Shown here in pieces: positions 57,420 through 64,000 of a DNA stretch of 64,000 nucleotides (positions within the stretch are counted from its first letter, which is position 1; each line of letters starts with the position of its first letter). A program made the position numbers and the translations under genes. The stretch comes from M55B144 sp964550615 (GTDB lineage: Bacteria > Bipolaricaulota > Bipolaricaulia > UBA7950 > UBA9294). The notes under the pieces are model-generated. The model had not been told where the DNA came from, made no database searches, and was given only the letters and a program-made list of their open reading frames with translations. The DNA lies in contig CAZKAB010000001.1 of the NCBI GenBank assembly GCA_964550615.1, positions 62,001-126,000 on the forward strand, written 5' to 3'.

Positions 57420-58232
57420 ATGCGAAGAGGTGCACTCCTAGGTGTCACCGTTGTATTTGTACTTCTTGTTGGCAGTGTGGCGCTGGCGTCCGACGGCACG
57501 TTGGTCGATCACCATCCGATCGTCATCGGGAGTAATTACGAGTTCACATCCGACAATGGCGTTGTATCAGGATCGGGGACAAGCGATGATCCATACATCA
57601 TTGAGGGATGGAAGATCGACGCCGGATATCACAAGTACGGAATCAGCATCCATCGCACTGATAGATACGTCGTCATTCGCAATGTTCAGGTGAGCGGCGC
57701 GTCACAGTCCGCTATCCTGTTGAGCTATGTAGAGAACGCAACGATTGCCTACTGCACACTCTCGGGAAATTGGATTGGGGTCACGCTCAACTTCGCATCA
57801 GCGAATATGATCCGGGAATGCAAGATTGCAAATAATACCGACGGCGTCCATCTCTACTTCGCACACGACAATCAGATATTCCAGAACGTCGTCTCCAAGA
57901 ACGACACCGGAATCTGGTTCGACGCCTCTAATACTAATGAGATAATCAGAAACGAGATATCGTCGAACCACATGGGGGTCTATCTCGATCTGGGCGCGCA
58001 AGGGAACCTCGTCTACCACAACGCCTTCATCGACAACTACCACAACGCCCACAGTGTTGATGTCAACCAATGGGACAAGGACGGCGAAGGCAACTACTGG
58101 TCGGATTGGAAGGCAATAGATGCAGATGGAAATGGTATCTGGGACTCTCCATATGTGATCCGCAGCCAGGGGGATCAAGACAACTTCCCGCTTGTGACCC
58201 CTCCGAATCTTCAGACATCCAGAAGCAAATAG
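57420..58232 (+). CDS. Secreted NosD-like parallel beta-helix protein
   Basis: This 270-residue exported protein has a signal peptide (residues 1-24, ending VALAS). A right-handed parallel beta-helix of the NosD/pectate-lyase-like type follows, with repeating I/V-x-N and N-x-I rungs (NMIRECKIANNTDGVHL, NQIFQNVVSKNDTGIWF, NEIIRNEISSNHMGVYL) every 22-23 residues. A C-terminal motif GNYWSDW near residue 226, with DADGNGIWDSPY, is typical of NosD-family surface proteins in archaea and uncultured bacteria. No nos gene cluster is nearby, so copper insertion into N2O reductase is unlikely; carbohydrate binding or a surface role is more plausible. Confidence 0.82.
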   Translation: MRRGALLGVTVVFVLLVGSVALASDGTLVDHHPIVIGSNYEFTSDNGVVSGSGTSDDPYIIEGWKIDAGYHKYGISIHRTDRYVVIRNVQVSGASQSAILLSYVENATIAYCTLSGNWIGVTLNFASANMIRECKIANNTDGVHLYFAHDNQIFQNVVSKNDTGIWFDASNTNEIIRNEISSNHMGVYLDLGAQGNLVYHNAFIDNYHNAHSVDVNQWDKDGEGNYWSDWKAIDADGNGIWDSPYVIRSQGDQDNFPLVTPPNLQTSRSK

Positions 58233-58346
58233 TCGGAACGAAATGGCCGCGATCGTCAACCGCTTTCGCGGTCGGTTCTATCGTTTGTCAGTACTTGACT
58301 GCCCGCGGCACACATACCGCTTATCTGTCTTCTTTGTGGAGGGCCA

Positions 58347-59372
58347 ATGTGTCCTGAGAAATTCTCTCACTACCTACAAGGCGAGATCCCTTATCCCTTG
58401 ACGCATGTGCTCGTTCAGGACATACACACCGGTCAACGGATCAGCCAGTGCTTCCTGGTTAGGCAGAAGACCCAGCGAGCCACACGTGCAGGTGATCCAT
58501 ATCTGGAGATCGTCCTTGCCGATAGATCTGGGATGATCCCTGCACGCGCCTGGGCCGATGCGACACAGCGGTTCATGACGCAGTTTGATGAGGGAGATTT
58601 CGTCTTCGTCGAAGGCCGGGTGGAAACCTACCGCAACGCGTTGCAAATCATTGTTGAGACGATCAGGCGATTGGAGACGTACGAGAAAGAAACGGGAAAG
58701 GTAGCAGGGTTCGACCCCGGGCTTCTTGTCCCGACAAGCGAACGCGACCCCGAGGAGATGTGGACCCAACTGCAGACTCTCATAGGGACCATTACTCCCG
58801 AGCAGCTCCGGCAGTTGGTGGCGGACGTTGTAAACGAGAACGCCGAAGCGTTCCGCACATTCCCAGCCGCAGTTCAGTACCATCATGCCTACTTGAGCGG
58901 ATTGCTTGAGCACACGCTGGAGGTTACCGTCGGCGTGCATCGCCACGCCGAGGATTCAATCCTCGATCAGGGGATGGCCACTGCAGGGGCGATCCTGCAT
59001 GATATAGGCAAAATAATAGAGCTTGAGAACCCAATCGCGCCCCGCTACAGCAGCGACGGTCAACTAAGTGGTCACCTCGTCATCGGGCGGGATATGGTTC
59101 GCGATGCAGCGAGAAAGATCGAGTGGAGTGATCCCCGCATTCCGGTGCTTCTGGAGCACATCATCATCTCACACCACGGAGCACTGGAATTCGGCGCCGC
59201 CGTTCTTCCCAAGACCGCCGAGGCAATCGCCATCTACTACTTCGACAACCTGTCAGCTCAGCTGAACATGGTCAAGATGCACATCACTCAGGACAACGAG
59301 CAAGGCGATTTCACCGATTGGCACGGCCTGCTGAAGCGGAAGTTTTTTAAGGGAATCGATCCGCAGGACTGA
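58347..59372 (+). CDS. 3'-5' exoribonuclease YhaM-like (OB-fold plus HD domain)
   Basis: This 341-residue protein joins an N-terminal OB-fold nucleic-acid-binding domain (about residues 20-110, with SGMIPARAWADAT) to an HD phosphohydrolase domain. The HD signature is AGAILHDIGKII near residue 213, with further metal histidines in HHAYLSGLLEHT near 180 and HIIISHHGALEFG near 275. YhaM degrades single-stranded RNA from the 3' end and, in some bacteria, DNA. It starts at 58347 (ATG) with GGAGGGCC upstream. It is convergent with the phoU-like gene. Confidence 0.93.
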   Translation: MCPEKFSHYLQGEIPYPLTHVLVQDIHTGQRISQCFLVRQKTQRATRAGDPYLEIVLADRSGMIPARAWADATQRFMTQFDEGDFVFVEGRVETYRNALQIIVETIRRLETYEKETGKVAGFDPGLLVPTSERDPEEMWTQLQTLIGTITPEQLRQLVADVVNENAEAFRTFPAAVQYHHAYLSGLLEHTLEVTVGVHRHAEDSILDQGMATAGAILHDIGKIIELENPIAPRYSSDGQLSGHLVIGRDMVRDAARKIEWSDPRIPVLLEHIIISHHGALEFGAAVLPKTAEAIAIYYFDNLSAQLNMVKMHITQDNEQGDFTDWHGLLKRKFFKGIDPQD

Positions 59373-59404
59373 CGGCTAGCTCCTTTTTCGATCGCGTCAT
59401 CCGT

Positions 59405-60385
59405 TTACAGATGAGGAACCCCCATATTCAGCGCCGCCTCGGCGATATTGAACGCATAATCGCGGATGCGAAGCAAGCTATCAAAAATGGTCGCAAGCCC
59501 CGGTGCGTTTTTCCCGCCCTTTGCCACCCGCACCTGTTCCTCCCATTTGGGAGTACGGTCACGTTCGGTGAGTGCATTGTTGGCCTCGGTGAGGTCAGAG
59601 TTCAGGAATGCCTCGACGCTGCGCGAGGCGATCGCCTCGGCATCCGCGGCAAGCGTGGTTATGTTCGTGATCGTTTCGTCGGAAAGCTGGCCGCTGATGC
59701 CGGCGACAGCCCGCGAAATCTTGACAGAATGGTCCCCGATCCGTTCGAGGATCTTCGCAGCACCGTGATATTCATGGAACAGGATACGGCTCATGCCGAT
59801 CTCTTTCTCCAAGAGCAAGTCACGCAGCAGCAGTCCCAACTCGCGTGACATGACACGAGTAAGTCGATCAGCTTCGGTATCACGCTCGATAACGTCATTC
59901 GCCAGATCGATATCCAGAGAGACAAACGCGCTCACCGCATCACGCAACATCGCCTGCGTGATAGCGAATATTCTTCGCAAGGTCGCCTCCGCCGCGAAAT
60001 CGCGCATGCTTACGAGACAATGCAGTACGATGCGATCCTGCGCTTCGTCCATGATCTCCAATCCAACAAGCGACTGCGCCACCTGTCGCACCGCTCGCCG
60101 CTGTCCGGGAGAGATACGCGCACCATCGACCTCAATCACATCAAATCCAGTGATATAGCAAGATATAATCGCCCGTTCTATCCATACGGCGTCCTTGCCT
60201 TCCAGAGATAGCGAGACGCGATTCTCACTCTTCAGGTCGTGCGGAACTAGGAGAAGGCTGCCGGTTGTGTTCTCGACCACCGTGACTTCCGATCCCTGAT
60301 GAATCCCGACTCCCGTTGCCCATTCTTTTGGGAGGGTGACGAAGAATGTTCCTCCGCCGGTTATTTGCACCTTGCGTCTGTCCAT
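59405..60385 (-). CDS. PhoU-like protein with N-terminal AbrB domain
   Basis: This 326-residue protein fuses a SpoVT/AbrB-type DNA-binding domain (MDRRKVQITGGGTFFVTLPKEWA, residues 1-45) to PhoU helical repeats (about 110-320), which usually bind metal clusters and modulate phosphate uptake. Acidic motifs of the E(D)xxxD type are visible in ERDTEADRL near residue 200. This fusion is common in archaea and rare in bacteria. ATG 60385 has GGAGGAG ahead; the longer frame to 60469 overlaps the promoter. No pst phosphate transporter is in the window, so it may act as a stand-alone regulator. Confidence 0.88.
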   Translation of the reverse strand: MDRRKVQITGGGTFFVTLPKEWATGVGIHQGSEVTVVENTTGSLLLVPHDLKSENRVSLSLEGKDAVWIERAIISCYITGFDVIEVDGARISPGQRRAVRQVAQSLVGLEIMDEAQDRIVLHCLVSMRDFAAEATLRRIFAITQAMLRDAVSAFVSLDIDLANDVIERDTEADRLTRVMSRELGLLLRDLLLEKEIGMSRILFHEYHGAAKILERIGDHSVKISRAVAGISGQLSDETITNITTLAADAEAIASRSVEAFLNSDLTEANNALTERDRTPKWEEQVRVAKGGKNAPGLATIFDSLLRIRDYAFNIAEAALNMGVPHL

Positions 60386-60400
60386 TTCTCCTCCGGTCTG

Positions 60401-60429
60401 AGTATAGATAACCTGAGATGTATATACAA
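60401..60429 (-). promoter_or_regulatory. Promoter of the phoU-like gene
   Basis: Minus strand TTGTAT (60429-60424), 17 bases, TATACT (60406-60401). Confidence 0.6.
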
Positions 60430-60446
60430 ACCTACGGGCAATGCCT

Positions 60447-60474
60447 TTGCTCCCGGCGAAAGAGTCCATATAAT
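60447..60474 (+). promoter_or_regulatory. Candidate promoter of aspS
   Basis: TTGCTC (60447-60452), 16 bases, perfect TATAAT (60469-60474); RNA start near 60481 leaves a leader of about 28 bases with GAAGGAG. Confidence 0.6.
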
Positions 60475-60508
60475 CTCCCTCATACTCGACCTAGCGAAGG
60501 AGCGTTTC

Positions 60509-62251
60509 ATGAACAGAAGTGATTACTGCGCGCATCTGTCAGCAAAAGACATCGACCGACGAGTGACCCTATGTGGCTGGGTGAAGCGCCGCCGCGATTT
60601 GGGTAGCCTCACGTTCGTTGATCTGCGCGATAGCTCGGGCGTGATCCAGCTCCTGTTTCCCGGTGACGATCCACAGCTTGCCGCCGGGCATACGCTCAAC
60701 CGCGAGGATGTCATCGCCGCTACGGGAACAGTCTACGCCCGCAGTGAAGGGAACGTGAATCCAGAGATGGCAACCGGCGAGATCGAAGTGCGGATAGACG
60801 AGGTGGAGATTCTCAACCGCTCTCACACGCCGCCCTTTCTCGTTGAAGGTAACGGCTCCGACACGACCGAAGAGACACGACTTCGTTATCGCTACGTCGA
60901 CCTGCGCCGAGAACGGATGCAGCGCAATCTGACGCTGCGGCACCGGGTGTTTCACAGCGTAAGAAACTACTTCTCCGACCACAGCTTTCTGGAGATCGAA
61001 ACTCCCGTTCTTACCAAGTCCACACCGGAAGGCGCGCGCGACTTCCTCGTCCCCAGCCGCTTCTTCCCTGGATCGTTCTTCGCCTTGCCGCAGTCGCCGC
61101 AGCTGTTCAAGCAGCTGTTCATGATCGGAGGAATAGATCGCTACTTCCAGCTTGTCAAGTGTTTCCGAGACGAAGACCTACGCGCCGACCGCCAACCCGA
61201 GTTCACCCAGCTCGACCTCGAAGTCTCGTTTCCGCACGGCAAAGACGAAATCTTCACGCTTCTTGAGGGAACGTTGCGCGAGGTCTTCCGCAAAACGCTG
61301 TCGATCGACCTGCCGATTCCGTTTCCCCGTCTGACGCACGCGCAGGCGCTTGCTCGCTACGGTTCGGACAAGCCGGACCTCAGATTCGGCATGGAAATCC
61401 ACGACATATCCGCCACTGCGAGAGACAGCGGGTTCAACGTCTTTGCCGACGCTGTTTCCAACGGAGGCAAGGTGGCTGGAATCGTCGCCAAGGGGTGCGC
61501 TGACTACTCGCGCTCGCAGATCGATGGACTCCAAGAGATCGCCGTGCGCGCTGGAGCTAAGGGGCTTTCCTTCATCAAGGTGAAGGAGAACATCTCGTCA
61601 CCACTCGCGAAATTCATCCCAGATGAGATCATGAGGCGGATAACGAGGGAACTCGGAGCAGAGGCCGGCGACCTCGTTCTCATACTCGCGGGAGAAGGAA
61701 TCGAGAAGGCGTTGGGTGAATTGCGGCTGACAATTGCAGGGCAGAATGAGCTTGCGAAAGACGGATGGAACTTCCTGTGGGTGACCGACTTTCCCCTGTT
61801 CGGACTCGACGAACACGGACGACTTGCGAGTGAGCATCACCCGTTCACATCGCCGCGGGACGAAGACCTGGCGAAGATCGAGGAGTCCCCGCTGGCTGTA
61901 TTGTCGAACGCCTACGATCTGGTCCTAAACGGCGTCGAGATGGGGAGTGGAAGCATAAGGATCCACTCGCGCGCACTGCAAGAGAGGATCTTCAATCTCC
62001 TCGGGATTTCGGCACACGAGGCCGAGGACCGGTTCGGCTTCTTCCTGCGAGCTCTCGAGTACGGAGCTCCGCCGCACGGAGGGTTTGCGCTTGGTCTGGA
62101 CCGCCTAGTGATGCTGATCGCCGGAGAGGACTCGTTGCGGGACGTCATTGCCTTCCCAAAAACGACGACTGGGACGTGCCTGTTGACCGATGCACCGATG
62201 CCCGTCGATGCGGCGCAACTAGAGGATCTAGGCTTGGCGCGCACGGATTGA
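60509..62251 (+). CDS. aspS: Aspartyl-tRNA synthetase (bacterial type with GAD domain)
   Basis: This 580-residue class II synthetase has an N-terminal OB anticodon-binding domain (CGWVKRRRDLGSLTFVDLRD). Class II motif 1 is HSFLEIETPVLTKSTPEGARD near residue 157, motif 2 is RCFRDEDLRADRQPEFTQLD near residue 217, and motif 3 is GFALGLDRLVMLIAG near 530. An inserted GAD domain (about 300-410) marks the bacterial type. ATG 60509 is set by GAAGGAG and the promoter; the upstream frame from 60299 runs antisense through the phoU-like gene. Whether it is discriminating or also charges tRNA-Asn cannot be told here. Confidence 0.96.
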   Translation: MNRSDYCAHLSAKDIDRRVTLCGWVKRRRDLGSLTFVDLRDSSGVIQLLFPGDDPQLAAGHTLNREDVIAATGTVYARSEGNVNPEMATGEIEVRIDEVEILNRSHTPPFLVEGNGSDTTEETRLRYRYVDLRRERMQRNLTLRHRVFHSVRNYFSDHSFLEIETPVLTKSTPEGARDFLVPSRFFPGSFFALPQSPQLFKQLFMIGGIDRYFQLVKCFRDEDLRADRQPEFTQLDLEVSFPHGKDEIFTLLEGTLREVFRKTLSIDLPIPFPRLTHAQALARYGSDKPDLRFGMEIHDISATARDSGFNVFADAVSNGGKVAGIVAKGCADYSRSQIDGLQEIAVRAGAKGLSFIKVKENISSPLAKFIPDEIMRRITRELGAEAGDLVLILAGEGIEKALGELRLTIAGQNELAKDGWNFLWVTDFPLFGLDEHGRLASEHHPFTSPRDEDLAKIEESPLAVLSNAYDLVLNGVEMGSGSIRIHSRALQERIFNLLGISAHEAEDRFGFFLRALEYGAPPHGGFALGLDRLVMLIAGEDSLRDVIAFPKTTTGTCLLTDAPMPVDAAQLEDLGLARTD

Positions 62252-62350
62252 TCGCGTGCCTTTCATCTCCGCCTGTCGTGTCCGGCGGCTTCGCTGCTTG
62301 CAGCATATGATCCGCAGATGCAGCACTGAGCGTACTTGGAGACAAGCAGA

Positions 62351-63235
62351 TTGAACCGACAACGTTTGTTTCTCGTCGTGGTGCTCGTTGCCTTGTTTGC
62401 GGGCCTCTTCGTCCTCATCGGCGGCATAAACAGCTTCCAGCCCCTGCCCGGCAAGCGCCTCCCCAATCCATTCGCCGCTTTGCGAAACCGAGCCACCGAA
62501 CTCGAGCCTGATGAATCGGTCTTCGGAGCGGACGCAATTGTCCGCCTCATTCAGGCACTGTTCGTTCTAGGAGCTGCGGTCATTCTGTTAAACCTTATCA
62601 TATCGCGTCGGTTTCGTAAGCAGCTGGCATTGATACTCGTGCTGCTACTGTTGGGCACATTCGTGATTTCTCATATCAAGATCCCCGACAGAGGCAACTC
62701 ATCTCTTGCCGCCAGCTCAGGCGGACCCAGCTCGTCAGTCTCGAGTGACGAACCGCGGCCCGAGATCCCGCCTGCTTCTGCCTCTAATTGGTTTGTTATC
62801 CTGATCGCGGCGGTTTCCTCCATTATCGTCGCCGGACTCGCGTTGCTGTTCTATCTCAACGTGTATCCAGCGATGCGCAAACGCCGCGTGACAGAAGAGA
62901 CGATCCTCGACAAACTCGGCAAACAAGCAGGACAGGCAATAAGACGGATACTGGACGGCGACGATCCGCGTGCCGCCATCCTGAGGTGTTACCAGGAAAT
63001 GAGTACAATCATGAGCCGGGCCGAGCGCCTTCCCAACTTCTCTTATTTCACGCCACGTGAATTCGCGTCACACCTACGCCTTCGTGGCATGAAGGATGAA
63101 CATGTCGACCGTCTCACCGCGATCTTCGAGGCTGTCAGGTACGGCGGACGAAGCGGCTCGGGATTCGTTAATGAGGCCCTTGCTTGCCTTCAGTCAATCC
63201 AGCTTACGTACGCCACCGACGAGGAGAGACTGTGA
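62351..63235 (+). CDS. DUF4129-domain membrane protein
   Basis: This protein of about 294 residues has three hydrophobic helices (FLVVVLVALFAGLFVLIGG, LIQALFVLGAAVILLNLII, and NWFVILIAAVSSIIVAGLALLFYL), plus one short one near residue 110. It ends in a cytoplasmic DUF4129 domain with AILRCYQEMSTIM and the TPREFASHL motif near residue 245. DUF4129 genes typically accompany transglutaminase-like, DUF58 and MoxR genes in an operon, and MoxR follows here two genes on. The start is uncertain: TTG 62351, 9 bases after GGAG, is preferred over TTG 62336. Its stop overlaps the next gene as GTGA. Confidence 0.82.
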   Translation: MNRQRLFLVVVLVALFAGLFVLIGGINSFQPLPGKRLPNPFAALRNRATELEPDESVFGADAIVRLIQALFVLGAAVILLNLIISRRFRKQLALILVLLLLGTFVISHIKIPDRGNSSLAASSGGPSSSVSSDEPRPEIPPASASNWFVILIAAVSSIIVAGLALLFYLNVYPAMRKRRVTEETILDKLGKQAGQAIRRILDGDDPRAAILRCYQEMSTIMSRAERLPNFSYFTPREFASHLRLRGMKDEHVDRLTAIFEAVRYGGRSGSGFVNEALACLQSIQLTYATDEERL

Positions 63236-63819
63236 ATCGGAAGACGGCCATATTGCTAATTGCAGGCGGAGTGCTGATAGCGATCGGTCTTTCACTCGCG
63301 TTCGCGTTCCCACTGCGAGATGCGTTTCGTGCCGCCGTGGCCGAGCCATTCATTTCCTCATTCTATTTGTTCCGCTGGTACCTCCATCGTATATCGCAGG
63401 CCGTGCTGTGGGGAACGTTTGTCCTCCTTGGAGGCTTCTTGCTTGCGAGGTCGTTTGCAGGAGCGTTTCCGTCGCGAAGGAAGGAATACCAAGGGCGCAT
63501 CCGCGCCGCAACTGAGCCTGTAAGCGAACTAGATCGGCTCGCAACGATAATCGGTCATACTCATCGGCGCCCATTTGCACGCAGGCGGATGGCGGTTGAA
63601 CTTTCCCGACTCGCGATCCGGATGATCGCAAAGAGAGAAGGGATATCTCTCAAGGAAGCAAGAACAAGGTTCGAGTCATTCGACTGGTGTAGTGACGGGG
63701 CAATTGCCGATTTCTTCTCGTACAGACGCCAGTACCACGGACTAAGAAGAGGAAGGGACTTCTCAATGTTGCTGCACAAGACAGTCTCATTTCTCGAACG
63801 CTACTATCAGGGGGTCTAG
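63232..63819 (+). CDS. Membrane protein in a MoxR operon
   Basis: I do not recognise the family. The 195-residue product has two N-terminal helices (TAILLIAGGVLIAIGLSLAFAF and ISQAVLWGTFVLLGGFLLA) and a basic, helical cytoplasmic part of about 110 residues (AVELSRLAIRMIAKREGISL, then CSDGAIADFFSYRRQY). GTG 63232 overlaps the upstream stop as GTGA with GAGGAGAG ahead, so the 63184 start is rejected. The position between DUF4129 and MoxR suggests a subunit of the MoxR-linked assembly, perhaps a stand-in for the usual small membrane partner. Confidence 0.7.
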   Translation: MNRKTAILLIAGGVLIAIGLSLAFAFPLRDAFRAAVAEPFISSFYLFRWYLHRISQAVLWGTFVLLGGFLLARSFAGAFPSRRKEYQGRIRAATEPVSELDRLATIIGHTHRRPFARRRMAVELSRLAIRMIAKREGISLKEARTRFESFDWCSDGAIADFFSYRRQYHGLRRGRDFSMLLHKTVSFLERYYQGV

Positions 63820-64000
63820 ATGGAACTTACGGAAGTAGGCGCGCGCAGTCACGCAATCGTCGATGAGGTTGCAAAGGCAATCGTCGGAAAGGAAGACGTA
63901 CTGAAACAGGTCATGGTCGGAATCCTTGCCGGTGCGCACATCCTGTTCGAAGACTATCCCGGACTGGCAAAGACGATGATAGCCCGCAGTTTCGCACAAG
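63820..64000 (+). CDS. MoxR-family AAA ATPase (3' partial)
   Basis: The window ends 60 codons into this gene. The visible part (MELTEVGARSHAIVDEVAKA, then IVGKEDVLKQVMVGILAG and a Walker A of the form EDYPGLAKT) matches MoxR AAA+ ATPases, which act as chaperones for cofactor insertion or von Willebrand-domain proteins. The start ATG 63820 directly follows the preceding TAG. The usual LEGVPGVGKT-type loop appears with the MoxR variant GLAKT. DUF58 and further operon members presumably continue past the window. Confidence 0.9.
   Translation, partial: MELTEVGARSHAIVDEVAKAIVGKEDVLKQVMVGILAGAHILFEDYPGLAKTMIARSFAQ

Noticed and set aside
60299..60508. Extended N-terminus of aspS
   Set aside because: It is antisense to the phoU-like gene and its promoter, and AspRS starts normally at the residues encoded from 60509.
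1..64000. CRISPR arrays, insertion sequences, prophage genes or rRNA operons
   Set aside because: No evenly spaced identical repeats, transposase, integrase, phage structural gene or rRNA sequence was seen anywhere in the window.

Overview
The window looks like a chromosome segment from a free-living, deep-branching, probably anaerobic or thermophilic bacterium. GC content appears moderately high, and genes are packed tightly on both strands, often with ATGA or GTGA stop/start overlaps. Bacterial core genes are present (dnaE, dnaN, alaS, aspS with the bacterial GAD insert, cysS, tig, clpP, lspA, eno, an ftsB/divIC-like gene). Beside them are families more often met in archaea and thermophiles: RtcB, archease and ThpR, an AbrB-PhoU fusion, an archaeal-length homoserine dehydrogenase and an M42 peptidase. 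The SRP RNA is the long type with an Alu domain. A LolA-like protein next to an RND/MMPL protein hints at an outer envelope. A lineage such as Bipolaricaulota/Acetothermia or a relative would fit, but I cannot prove it from sequence alone.

Layout. 0-7 kb: end of an RND/MMPL gene with a LolA-like partner, a three-gene ABC-2 exporter, cysS. 7-11 kb: an isoprenylcysteine methyltransferase-like membrane protein, a DinB protein, a small secreted protein, an Atg22/UMF1-type MFS protein and a PlsC acyltransferase. 11.0-11.6 kb: six tRNA genes on the minus strand. 11.6-16 kb: a two-gene operon for secreted proteins, one Cys/Trp-rich and one of 1,196 residues with about 730 residues of Ala-rich repeats in a 32-residue register. 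16-19 kb: tldD/tldE. 19-22.6 kb: a PadR regulator with a metal-chelate ABC importer. 22.6-25.4 kb: a small membrane protein, then NUDIX, SDR and GNAT genes. 25.5-29.7 kb: a protein-quality block (clpP, tig, an M50 site-2 protease, rqcH). 29.7-32.8 kb: tRNA-Thr, a secreted C39-like/TSP3/CARDB protein, a SHOCT membrane protein, and tRNA-Ser joined to SRP RNA. 32.9-35.4 kb: thpR-archease-rtcB. 35.4-41.7 kb: eno-ftsB-dnaE-yvcK, transcribed leftward. 41.8-46 kb: peptide ABC importer parts around a divergent promoter and a zinc-ribbon gene. 46-51 kb: alaS, dnaN, tmk, lspA. 51-56.4 kb: FAH hydrolase, homoserine dehydrogenase and thioesterase, then a MoaD-like/8-oxoguanine-deaminase-like/M42 operon. 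56.4-64 kb: rhomboid, NosD-like beta-helix protein, YhaM, PhoU, aspS, and the start of a DUF4129-membrane protein-MoxR operon cut by the window edge.

How genes work together. The rtcB cassette has the parts for 3'-phosphate/cyclic-phosphate RNA repair. Trigger factor, ClpP, S2P and RqcH form a folding and degradation block. eno-ftsB-dnaE-yvcK joins glycolysis, division, replication and YvcK control in one transcription unit. The strongest novelty candidate is the pair of secreted proteins at 11.7-15.9 kb. The large one has an AxAxA pattern and cysteines exactly 32 residues apart; the small one carries 18 cysteines in 199 residues. They may form a disulfide-linked silk-like or fibrous surface structure. 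That function is inference. The repeat period and cysteine spacing are read directly from the translation.
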